Source of the DNA: a virus
Length of the DNA: 26,617 bases
Virus record (IMG/VR): IMGVR_UViG_3300049737_000165
Span: 1-26,617 of that record
Direction: 5' to 3' (one strand)
Of this stretch, positions 20,285 through 26,617 are shown piece by piece. Under the pieces are notes generated by a model that was not told where the DNA came from, did no database searches, and saw only the letters and a list, made by a program, of their open reading frames with translations. Position 1 is the first letter of the stretch. The number at the start of each line of letters is the position of its first letter. The translations under genes were made by a program, and so were the position numbers.

Positions 20285-22600
20285 CTATATTGTACAGCTT
20301 TCGCAATCTTCTTCAGCTTGCAAAGTTGCTGGCTCTGTTACTTCTACATTATCTTTCCAACCTAAATTATGTGTTGGTTCATCAATATCTTTTTTAGCGT
20401 CATAAGTGTTTTGATAATAAGAAGTCTTCCAACCATATTTGTATGTTGACAATAAATCTTGTGCCATAACAGACACAGGTACCTGATTGTCTTCATAATT
20501 TTCTGGATTGTAAGACCAATTACCACTAATTGCTTGGTCAAAATACTTTTGCATTACTGCAACGATATTTATATATCCTTCATTCCCTTTCATGTCCCAT
20601 AATAAAGTATAAAAGTTTTTTAGTCTTACATAATCTGGTACAACTTGTTTTAGTGTACCTTTTTTAGACTTTTTAATACTTAAATAATCTCTAGGTGGTT
20701 CGATACCATTTGTCGCATTTGAAACAACACTAGAAGATTCAGACGGCATTTGAGCAGATAAGGTGCTATGTCTTAAACCATGCTCTTTGATATCTTTACG
20801 GAGTTGTTCCCATTTCATTGACAGTTTTCTGTTTGAAATCTCATCAACCTCTTTCTTGTAAGTATCAATAGGTAGGATGCCGTCTGAATATTTTGTACGG
20901 TGGAAATATTCACAAGGACCTTTTTCTTTAGATACCTCGTTACTTGCCTTCAATAGATAAAATTGAAATGCCTCTGTTAATTCATCAACTTCTTTCCACG
21001 CAGCTTTATCATTATAACTTAATTTGTTTTTTGCTAGATAGTGTGCAAGACCAATGTAACCAATACCAAGACTTCTTCTTGCCTTTGTAGATACCTCGGC
21101 AGCTTTTACTGGATATTTTTGATGGTCAATAATTTCATCTAATGCTCTAACAGCAAGGTCACATAATCCTTCTAATTCATCTAAGTAACCAATCTTACCT
21201 ACATTAATTGCACTTAAAATACATAATGCAATCTCACCCTCACCATCAATATGGCTAATAGGTGTTGTTGGTAGTGTAATCTCTTGACATAAGTTTGACA
21301 TTGTAATTCTATCTTTAAAACTAGAATGAGTATTACAATGGTCAATATTCATTATATAAATTCTGCCGGTCTCTGCCCTCTCTTTAAGCATGTCGAACAT
21401 AAGTGTTTGTGCCGACACTTTCTTTTTACTAACACTTGTTTTTCTTTCTGCTGTTTTGTAGAGTTCGTCAAATTCTTCACTTCCCCAGGCCTCATAAAGT
21501 TCTGGTACTTCATGTGGTGAGAATAAGGTAATGTCTTCGTCATTTATAAACCTCTCATAAAATAATTTAGATAATTGAATTGAGTAATCTAATTTTCTAA
21601 CTCTATTATCCTCTGTCCCTTTATTGTTCTTTAAAACAATAATGTCTTCTATTTCTTTGTGCCAAATAGGGAAGTGAACCGTTGCACTCCCTCCACGAAC
21701 ACCGTTTTGAGTACAGCACTTAACAGTTGCCTCAAATTTTTTGAGGAAAGGTACAACTCCTGTGTGCTGGACTTCACCGCCTCTAATTCTGGAATTGATT
21801 CCTCTGATTCTGCCGGCATTAATACCAATACCAGCCCTTTGTGCAACATAATTGCCAATAGCCATATCACTACTGAAAATAGATGGAAGAGTATCATCAA
21901 CATCAACCAAAACGCAACTAGCATACTGCTTGATAGGTGTCCTAACACCGGCCATAACCGGAGTAGGAATATTGATTTTAAATTTTGAAATAGCGTCATA
22001 ATATTTTTTAACATAACTCATCCTCTTATTTTTAGGGTACTTTGAAAATAAAGTAGCGCTAATCATCATGTACATAAACTGAGGAGTTTCAAACAACTCA
22101 CCTGTACTTCTATCTTGTACTAAGTATTTGTCAACGACCTGTTGTAGACCAGCATAAGTGAAATCATAATCTCTTTCATGCGTAATCCAATTTTCCATTC
22201 TATCAAAGTCTTTTTTATCATACCATTGTAGAATTTCATTATCATAGATTCCTTTTTCAACACATTTATTAACATGGTCAAATATATGAGGGTGGTCCCA
22301 CAATCTACGAAAAATTTGTTTTCTTAGACTATAGAGTAATAGTCTAGCAGCTACATATTGATAATTAGGATTGTCTAAAGAAATAAGGTCAGAAGCGGAC
22401 TTAATTAGAATTTTTTGAATTTCATCTGTAGTCATACCATCATAAAATTGTAGACCACTCGACATCTCTACCTGAGATGATGATACACCTGTGATATCTT
22501 CACATGCATACTCAACCATTTCGTGTATCTTTTCAATGTTAAGAGGTTCATTACCTCTGCCGTTTCTTTTTTGTACATTCAGTATTTCTTTATTTACCAT
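20285..22600 (-). CDS. nrdA: Ribonucleotide reductase class Ia, alpha subunit
   Basis: A 771-residue NrdA, collinear with the E. coli enzyme (761). The N-terminal ATP-cone (about 8-95) with VQKRNG and IHEMVEYACED suggests allosteric dATP/ATP control is kept. Active-site residues are Cys229 (YASCVLVD) and Cys460 (LCILSAINVG), the redox pair, with Asn436, Cys438 and Glu440 in SNLCQEITLP for radical chemistry. The Tyr pair for radical transfer is in SYYQNTYD. The C-terminal swinging CxxC is Cys766/Cys769, to be reduced by a thioredoxin or glutaredoxin such as the one at 3898-4167. AGGAG precedes the ATG. It makes dNDPs from NDPs for replication. Confidence 0.97.
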   Translation of the reverse strand: MVNKEILNVQKRNGRGNEPLNIEKIHEMVEYACEDITGVSSSQVEMSSGLQFYDGMTTDEIQKILIKSASDLISLDNPNYQYVAARLLLYSLRKQIFRRLWDHPHIFDHVNKCVEKGIYDNEILQWYDKKDFDRMENWITHERDYDFTYAGLQQVVDKYLVQDRSTGELFETPQFMYMMISATLFSKYPKNKRMSYVKKYYDAISKFKINIPTPVMAGVRTPIKQYASCVLVDVDDTLPSIFSSDMAIGNYVAQRAGIGINAGRIRGINSRIRGGEVQHTGVVPFLKKFEATVKCCTQNGVRGGSATVHFPIWHKEIEDIIVLKNNKGTEDNRVRKLDYSIQLSKLFYERFINDEDITLFSPHEVPELYEAWGSEEFDELYKTAERKTSVSKKKVSAQTLMFDMLKERAETGRIYIMNIDHCNTHSSFKDRITMSNLCQEITLPTTPISHIDGEGEIALCILSAINVGKIGYLDELEGLCDLAVRALDEIIDHQKYPVKAAEVSTKARRSLGIGYIGLAHYLAKNKLSYNDKAAWKEVDELTEAFQFYLLKASNEVSKEKGPCEYFHRTKYSDGILPIDTYKKEVDEISNRKLSMKWEQLRKDIKEHGLRHSTLSAQMPSESSSVVSNATNGIEPPRDYLSIKKSKKGTLKQVVPDYVRLKNFYTLLWDMKGNEGYINIVAVMQKYFDQAISGNWSYNPENYEDNQVPVSVMAQDLLSTYKYGWKTSYYQNTYDAKKDIDEPTHNLGWKDNVEVTEPATLQAEEDCESCTI

Positions 22601-22609
22601 CTATTTCTC

Positions 22610-23608
22610 CTAACATTTCTTATAGTAACTTAATTTGGTTAACGCTTCTAATTGAGCAAAGGTGTTGTTACTTATAATAGTTTGTAACTGTGCCTTACTC
22701 ATTCCTGATAGTATCATATCATTAATGTCTTTATGTCGCATATCATCTGGCCACACGACAAGGTTGTAATCTTTCTCAACAACATCATACATTCTTTTAA
22801 TAATTTCTTTGTTTCTCGGCTCATTATCAAATATGTATGTTACATTATCAGGTTGTACTCTTAATGTCAAGTCTGCACCTGCAGCCGCCAAACAATTATT
22901 TAAAAACATACTATCTATAGGTCCTTCGACTATGGTAATATGTTCTTGTAGATTTACTGTATCTAAACCGTAAACCTTTTGTTTATTCTCGTCTAACTTA
23001 ATTGTTAGATATTTTGGTTGTTCTTTGCCGAATGCTCGGCCTTGAAAAGCGAATACTTTTCCGTCTGTGTCATAAAAAGGTATAATCAATCTAGGATGTT
23101 CACCTTTTGTGTGACTAAATGTATTTGGCTTCACTTTGTTAACAAAAGCCATAAACTTATTACTCAAATATAATTTAGAATAATACGATTCAGGTATCAT
23201 TCTATTTTTAACATATTCTAATACTGGATGGCCTTCTTTCAGTTCGCTGACCGATTGAAGACCCTCTAGCATATTTACTTCTTTAAAATCTGGTTTAAAG
23301 TTTGTAAATTTCGGCTGAGGCGTGGAGGGTGCCGACCCTTTATATCTTTCTAGTAGATAGTTTTCATATTTCTTTCTGTCTATGAATTTTAGAAAATTTG
23401 AAAAAGATTGTCCTTCGCCACAATTGTGACATTTGAAAAACATATCATTTTTCACTCTATAGAAGTAGGCTCTAGCCTTTGTCTTGTTCTTCTTAGAATC
23501 ACCACAATGGGGACACCTGAAGTTAAAAAGGTAATCACCTTTCTTCTTAAACTGCGACAACCTGGCAGATACTTCGTTAATAAATTTTAAATCAATATAA
23601 CTCGACAT
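22610..23608 (-). CDS. 61: DNA primase, T4 gp61-like
   Basis: A 332-residue primase. A zinc finger lies at the start, RCPHCGD (Cys32, Cys35) and KCHNCGEG (Cys60, Cys63), then a variable linker, then a TOPRIM-like core: HPRLIIPFYD (171-180), VFAFQGRAFG, ITIVEGPIDSMF with Glu228, IFDNEPRN with Asp261/Glu263, and KDINDMIL. This order matches gp61, which makes pentaribonucleotide primers with the gp41 helicase. There is no ribosome site; the promoter at 23619-23647 should begin the message only about five bases before the ATG, so near-leaderless translation is likely. It heads the long replication-glycan unit. Confidence 0.9.
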   Translation of the reverse strand: MSSYIDLKFINEVSARLSQFKKKGDYLFNFRCPHCGDSKKNKTKARAYFYRVKNDMFFKCHNCGEGQSFSNFLKFIDRKKYENYLLERYKGSAPSTPQPKFTNFKPDFKEVNMLEGLQSVSELKEGHPVLEYVKNRMIPESYYSKLYLSNKFMAFVNKVKPNTFSHTKGEHPRLIIPFYDTDGKVFAFQGRAFGKEQPKYLTIKLDENKQKVYGLDTVNLQEHITIVEGPIDSMFLNNCLAAAGADLTLRVQPDNVTYIFDNEPRNKEIIKRMYDVVEKDYNLVVWPDDMRHKDINDMILSGMSKAQLQTIISNNTFAQLEALTKLSYYKKC

Positions 23609-23618
23609 AGCAACACAT

Positions 23619-23647
23619 AATATACACTAAACTAATTCATTTGTCAA
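23619..23647 (-). promoter_or_regulatory. Sigma70-type promoter
   Basis: On the minus strand TTGACA (23642-23647), 17 bases, TATATT (23619-23624). The predicted start near 23613 is about five bases before the primase ATG. It is well placed to drive primase, nrdA, nrdB and the genes beyond, with no other clear promoter before 8735. T-runs and a TGGAAA/TTTCCA inverted repeat lie just behind it. Confidence 0.82.
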
Positions 23648-23708
23648 TGGTGGAAAAAACTTTCCAGCGAAAAAAATACCTCCGTACTTCCGGCGCTGTT
23701 TTTCTAAC

Positions 23709-23726
23709 CAGGACTTACCAGTCCTG
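23709..23726 (-). terminator. Hairpin directly after a stop codon (possible terminator)
   Basis: A perfect seven-base stem CAGGACT/AGTCCTG with a GGTA loop begins at the base after the TAA stop of the coiled-coil membrane-protein gene. No T-run follows (GTTAGAAAAACAG), so it is a weak terminator; RNA processing or message protection is an alternative. Confidence 0.4.
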
Positions 23727-24152
23727 TTACTTCATCATTTCCAGGATTTCGTGACCATTAAGGGCTATAAACCACCCTACAACAATTGCACCACCCATAA
23801 TCAACCATCTATACTTTTCTAGTATACCAACTCTGGACCCAATGTCAAGCTTTATTTGCTTCATTTCAATGAGTAATCTTTTTTCTACTTGTTGGATTTC
23901 TTTTGATAATTCTCTGTGAACAGTATCTATTTCTCCCGCTCTTTCTTTTAATTTGTCAAAAATAACTTCATCAATTTGTTCTTGTCTGGATATTTTTTCT
24001 TCATGCACGGCCAACATCTGTTTAATAGATGTGGATACATCTGTAAGTTTTTCAATAGCAGTATCTAATCTACTATTAAGGTTTTGAGTATTCTCAATAT
24101 CTTTCTTTAGACCTGTTAATTCAACCTTCAGGTCTGTAGTTGATTCTGCCAT
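23727..24152 (-). CDS. Coiled-coil protein with C-terminal membrane anchor
   Basis: A 141-residue protein. Residues 5-105 are a long heptad-like helix (LKKDIENTQNLNSRLDTAIE and on; IQQVEKRLLIEMKQIKLDIG), and about 116-132 a membrane helix (LIMGGAIVVGWFIALNG) close to the C-terminus. It would be tail-anchored with the coiled coil in the cytoplasm. GAGAGAG precedes the ATG. Similar proteins occur in marine T4-like phages; function unknown. A scaffold, membrane-replication or exclusion role could be considered. Confidence 0.8.
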   Translation of the reverse strand: MAESTTDLKVELTGLKKDIENTQNLNSRLDTAIEKLTDVSTSIKQMLAVHEEKISRQEQIDEVIFDKLKERAGEIDTVHRELSKEIQQVEKRLLIEMKQIKLDIGSRVGILEKYRWLIMGGAIVVGWFIALNGHEILEMMK

Positions 24153-24224
24153 TTTTATCTCTCTCGTTTAATGCTTACAATCCATAAGGACGGAATAAAA
24201 AAGGTCTAACACTTCTTACTTGAT

Positions 24225-24245
24225 GATAGCATAATTGGAGCTATC
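24225..24245. other. Inverted repeat in a gene-free gap
   Basis: GATAGC/GCTATC with a nine-base spacer. On the plus strand it is followed by TTTTT, like a terminator, but no plus-strand gene ends here. On the minus strand it lies in the 24153-24281 gap ahead of the coiled-coil gene. It may be an operator or a terminator against antisense transcription. I see no clear promoter in this gap. Confidence 0.3.
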
Positions 24246-24270
24246 TTTTTACTATATTGACCCTTACTTT

Positions 24271-24277
24271 TATTTAG
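24271..24277 (-). promoter_or_regulatory. Late-like CTAAATA element
   Basis: CTAAATA on the minus strand just after the stop of the basic 65-residue ORF. The same heptamer occurs before the cyclase gene at 26393-26399. It is a candidate late promoter by likeness to TATAAATA only. Confidence 0.25.
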
Positions 24278-24281
24278 GTAT

Positions 24282-24479
24282 TTACGCTGTTAAACGGATA
24301 TTTAATTCAGCACATCTCTTCATAATAAAAAGTTTTTTCTGCGTTTTCCTCCTTCTTCTATCTTTTTGTTTTCTAATCTGGACCCACCTGTTAAATAACA
24401 TGTACAGTCGTGTCCTATGGTCGGCTCTTCTTCTCTTCTTCATTACTTGATATAGTTTCCTATGTTGTAATTTAGTCAA
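24282..24479 (-). CDS. Small very basic protein (TTG start)
   Basis: A 65-residue protein starting with TTG, which has a full AAGGAGG ribosome site at good spacing; the next ATG (residue 13) has only a weak one. Over a third of residues are Arg or Lys (KKRRRADHRTR; RKQKDRRRRKTQKK). It probably binds nucleic acid or another polyanion. It follows the cyclase gene closely. No family recognised; composition alone cannot show function, though the strong ribosome site makes it a real gene. Confidence 0.6.
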   Translation of the reverse strand: MTKLQHRKLYQVMKKRRRADHRTRLYMLFNRWVQIRKQKDRRRRKTQKKLFIMKRCAELNIRLTA

Positions 24480-24517
24480 TAGACCTCCTTTTAATAGTTA
24501 GAAAATTTTATGATATA

Positions 24518-26389
24518 TTAAGCACCTCCTTCTTTCATCACAGGTTTATAAATTGTAATTAATTCTTCTTTACCTTTGACTTTTATTTTGTCAACTTCTA
24601 CAGACTTAACATCTTTTAATTGGTCCATTGTGTAAGAAGAATATAATGTCGCCACGATATTACCATCTTTCTCTTTGTAATTTCGTGTCGCAGCCTCTAG
24701 TCTAGCAGCTAAGTTAACTGCGTCACCAATGACTGAGTAATCAAATCTCATATCACTACCCATATTACCAACGATACAAGTACCTGTGTTTACACCTGAA
24801 CCTATGTTAATTTCTGGTAGCCCTTTATCTTTAAATTCTTGTTTTAATTTGGCAGTTTCTTTAGCACACTCGATACTTGTCTTAACAGCCATCTCAGCGT
24901 GATTAGGACAGTCAAGGGGTGCGTTCCAGAAGGCCATTATGCAATCGCCCATGTACTTATCAATTGTACCACCATTGTTCATTACTATCTTACTCATTCT
25001 ATTTAAGTAATCATTTATTACACCTACAAGGCCTTCGGGGTCATCATTATTCTTGTAATATTCTGAAATAGGTGTGAAACCTACAATATCCATGAATAAG
25101 AAAGACATCTCTCGTCTTTCACCACCTAACTTCAATTTACTAGGGTCTTTTTGAAGTATGGCAACTTGTCGTGGGTCTAAGTATGATTCAAATTGTTTTC
25201 TTATCTGTTGTTTTAATTTAAATTCTAAAATAAATCTGTTGAATATACTATGTAAACCAACAAACAATATAGTCACCAATATCCAAGTGACATCTACTAA
25301 CATTAATCTTTCAAAATACCATATTGCTCCGTATATTGAGGCGATAGAGAAAAACACCATCATCATACCTACTGCATAGTATGGTGTAAATCTTGTAAGG
25401 ACTATTATACACGAACCTATCAGAAAGGCAACAGCCAATTCAATTAAAAATGATATGTCTGGTCTTTCTATGTTGACACCATCTATAACTGTTTGTAATG
25501 TTGAAGCAATTGCAACATAATCATAATTACTTCCTGTTGGTGTTGCAATCACACCACCTAATCCCTCTGCTGTCATGGCAACTATTACAGTCTTACCTTT
25601 TAAATTATCAAAGGCACCTGGACCTGTACTTGCTAATGACATAGTTTCATACTCTTTATTCCATGTCAACCATATTCTGGCATTTGCGTCTGTATTAATT
25701 GTTGCAAAACCTGGTACTCTCATAGCAATAATACCTGCGTCACCAGCTTTTACTTGATAACTAGGGTCACCAACTGCAACTCTTATAACTTCTATTGCAA
25801 GTGACGGATAAACATCATTACCTATTTTCATAAGCAACGGCATTCTTCTTACAACACCATCTATTTCAGGAGATACATTTGTTGTACCTACACCAGCTGC
25901 ATTTGAACCTACTTCTAAAATAGGTCCTACCATACCTGGCCATTCAAATAACCACTCTAAAGGATTACCAATCTTGGCAACACCTCTAGGATATCCGTTT
26001 TGTGTAGTTTGATGTGAACCAGTTTGGGCAACAACGACAAAATTATCTTTTAATGCTTCTGCAAGAATGTCGTCACCGCCCAATCTATCTTCCTCTGAAA
26101 ATAAAATAGGCAATACAATGACACCTACCTCAGCGGCTCTTAATTCTTCTATTAGACCTGCTAATACATCTCTTTTCCATGGCCATTGACCATACATTTC
26201 TATTGCCTTTTCGTCAATAGTTACAATAGCAATGTCTTGTGATACTTCTTTTTGTTGTGCTTGGAATTGTAGGTCAAATGATTTTAACCTAAGAATTTCT
26301 TTAATCTGTGGGTCTTGTATGCCAATCCATGTCAAGGCAAACAAAGTAACAAAAGCAAAAGTCCAATGTGTAAATAATTTCTTCATCAT
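24518..26389 (-). CDS. CHASE2-domain class III adenylate cyclase
   Basis: A 623-residue membrane cyclase, complete. After an N-terminal membrane segment (about 8-24), a CHASE2 sensor domain fills the periplasm (about 30-310: FDLQFQ, IVTIDEKAIEMYGQWPW, VVRRMPLL and a TPTG stretch). Three helices follow (about 313-331, 336-357, 363-381), then the cyclase domain. The metal-binding residues are Asp434 (FLFMDIVGFT) and Asp482 (DKYMGDCIMAFW); Lys478 should set purine choice with Ser552 (YSVIGD), and Asn559 and Arg563 (VNLAARLE) are the transition-state pair. All are present, so it should make cAMP from ATP. Ser in place of Asp at the purine site points to class IIIb. An enzyme of this layout in a T4-like phage is unusual; bacterial origin is likely. 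Confidence 0.95.
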   Translation of the reverse strand: MMKKLFTHWTFAFVTLFALTWIGIQDPQIKEILRLKSFDLQFQAQQKEVSQDIAIVTIDEKAIEMYGQWPWKRDVLAGLIEELRAAEVGVIVLPILFSEEDRLGGDDILAEALKDNFVVVAQTGSHQTTQNGYPRGVAKIGNPLEWLFEWPGMVGPILEVGSNAAGVGTTNVSPEIDGVVRRMPLLMKIGNDVYPSLAIEVIRVAVGDPSYQVKAGDAGIIAMRVPGFATINTDANARIWLTWNKEYETMSLASTGPGAFDNLKGKTVIVAMTAEGLGGVIATPTGSNYDYVAIASTLQTVIDGVNIERPDISFLIELAVAFLIGSCIIVLTRFTPYYAVGMMMVFFSIASIYGAIWYFERLMLVDVTWILVTILFVGLHSIFNRFILEFKLKQQIRKQFESYLDPRQVAILQKDPSKLKLGGERREMSFLFMDIVGFTPISEYYKNNDDPEGLVGVINDYLNRMSKIVMNNGGTIDKYMGDCIMAFWNAPLDCPNHAEMAVKTSIECAKETAKLKQEFKDKGLPEINIGSGVNTGTCIVGNMGSDMRFDYSVIGDAVNLAARLEAATRNYKEKDGNIVATLYSSYTMDQLKDVKSVEVDKIKVKGKEELITIYKPVMKEGGA

Positions 26390-26392
26390 ACC

Positions 26393-26399
26393 TATTTAG
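26393..26399 (-). promoter_or_regulatory. Late-like CTAAATA element before the cyclase
   Basis: CTAAATAGG on the minus strand, overlapping the stop of the repeat-protein gene and the ribosome site of the cyclase. It is too near the ATG to be an ordinary promoter with a leader, so it may be chance. Confidence 0.15.
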
Positions 26400-26617
26400 T
26401 TCTGTGTGACAGTCGCTGAGCAACTTACTTGTGTGCAATTTTGATATAAGTAATAATTTTGTGAGGTACTACTGTCTTGTGTCAAATCTATCGTTGATGT
26501 ATTACCACTTAAATTAATTGTGGCATTGTGGTCACCACTTCCGTCTTGCGTTACATCTACATTGTGACTATCAGTCAATGTTATTTCTGCATAATGATTG
26601 CCTGTACCTTTTTGGTC
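26396..26617 (-). CDS. Curlin-like repeat protein, partial (C-terminal end)
   Basis: The last 73 codons of a gene that enters from the right edge; the frame stays open to the first base, so the TTG near 26578 is not its start. The sequence repeats a unit of about 20-22 residues built around N/T-x-x-x-x-Q-x-G-x-x-N: VDVTQDGSGDHNATINL, then IDLTQDSSTSQNYYLYQ, with a partial copy GTGNHYAEITL at the edge. This is like the curlin repeats of CsgA/CsgB, which stack into beta-solenoids or amyloid. Two cysteines lie near the end (QNCTQVSC). A fibre or structural role is possible; the rest of the gene is needed. Confidence 0.6.
   Translation of the reverse strand, partial: DQKGTGNHYAEITLTDSHNVDVTQDGSGDHNATINLSGNTSTIDLTQDSSTSQNYYLYQNCTQVSCSATVTQN

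Noticed and set aside
21649-22014. Open frames in other phases within nrdA on both strands
   Set aside because: They are shadows of a gene collinear with E. coli NrdA over its whole length.
24153-24281. tRNA or small RNA in the gap
   Set aside because: No cloverleaf or conserved tRNA loops; only a six-base inverted repeat.
24518-26389. Reading the cyclase as proof that the window is bacterial chromosome
   Set aside because: The surrounding gene set (gp61-like primase, phage-type nrdA/nrdB spacing, many tightly packed small ORFs on one strand) is typical of T4-like phages.
1-26617. CRISPR arrays, insertion sequences, integrase or attachment sites
   Set aside because: No regular repeat-spacer array, transposase or recombinase motif, or terminal inverted repeats were seen on either strand.

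Overview
The window reads as a stretch of a large T4-like (Straboviridae/Kyanoviridae-type) marine tailed phage. It is AT-rich and every supported gene lies on the minus strand. Genes abut or overlap through ATGA and TAATG junctions. The clearest T4-type markers are a gp61-like primase, a class Ia ribonucleotide reductase pair (nrdA, nrdB), a glutaredoxin, a RuvC-like nuclease and many short conserved phage ORFs. Several genes look taken from an alphaproteobacterium: a lipoprotein with the rickettsial 17 kDa surface-antigen pattern, an LPP20-like lipoprotein and a CHASE2-cyclase. A SAR11-type host is therefore my inference; no host marker gene is present.

Layout, in transcription order (right to left). 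26617-24518: the end of a curlin-like repeat protein, then a complete CHASE2-type adenylate cyclase. 24479-23727: a small basic protein and a coiled-coil membrane protein. 23647-18345: a consensus sigma70-type promoter, then primase, nrdA, an unknown gene, nrdB and a zinc-ribbon protein. 18406-8810: a RuvC-like nuclease, followed by a glycan cassette. The cassette has three related GT-B-like proteins, three GT-A/DxD glycosyltransferases, a short UDP-sugar dehydrogenase, an FkbM methyltransferase, a 2OG-Fe(II) oxygenase, an SGNH hydrolase, a NodU/CmcH carbamoyltransferase and a small membrane protein. 8735-7262: a second promoter and six small genes, one of them DUF3310-like. 7173-3426: two more promoters and an envelope-directed block with three predicted lipoproteins, two signal-peptide proteins, small membrane and coiled-coil proteins, and glutaredoxin. 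3373-1884: an operator-like palindrome, a winged-helix-like small protein, a terminator and conserved phage ORFs. 1861-1: a promoter with phased A-tracts, an exported protein, two unknowns, a Bax-like GH73 glucosaminidase (probable lysin) and the start of a membrane protein.

Working together: the 23.6-18.3 kb part supplies dNTPs and primers for replication. The glycan cassette probably builds or decorates a surface sugar, on the host envelope or the virion. The envelope block probably alters the infected cell early, with superinfection exclusion the leading guess. The cyclase could raise cAMP in the infected cell. Five sigma70-type promoters, four with 17-bp and one with 16-bp spacing, define the transcription units. 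Two have in-phase A-tracts behind them and two sit only a few bases before the first start codon.

Many small products are unknown. Functions are assigned from motifs read by eye, without database searches.
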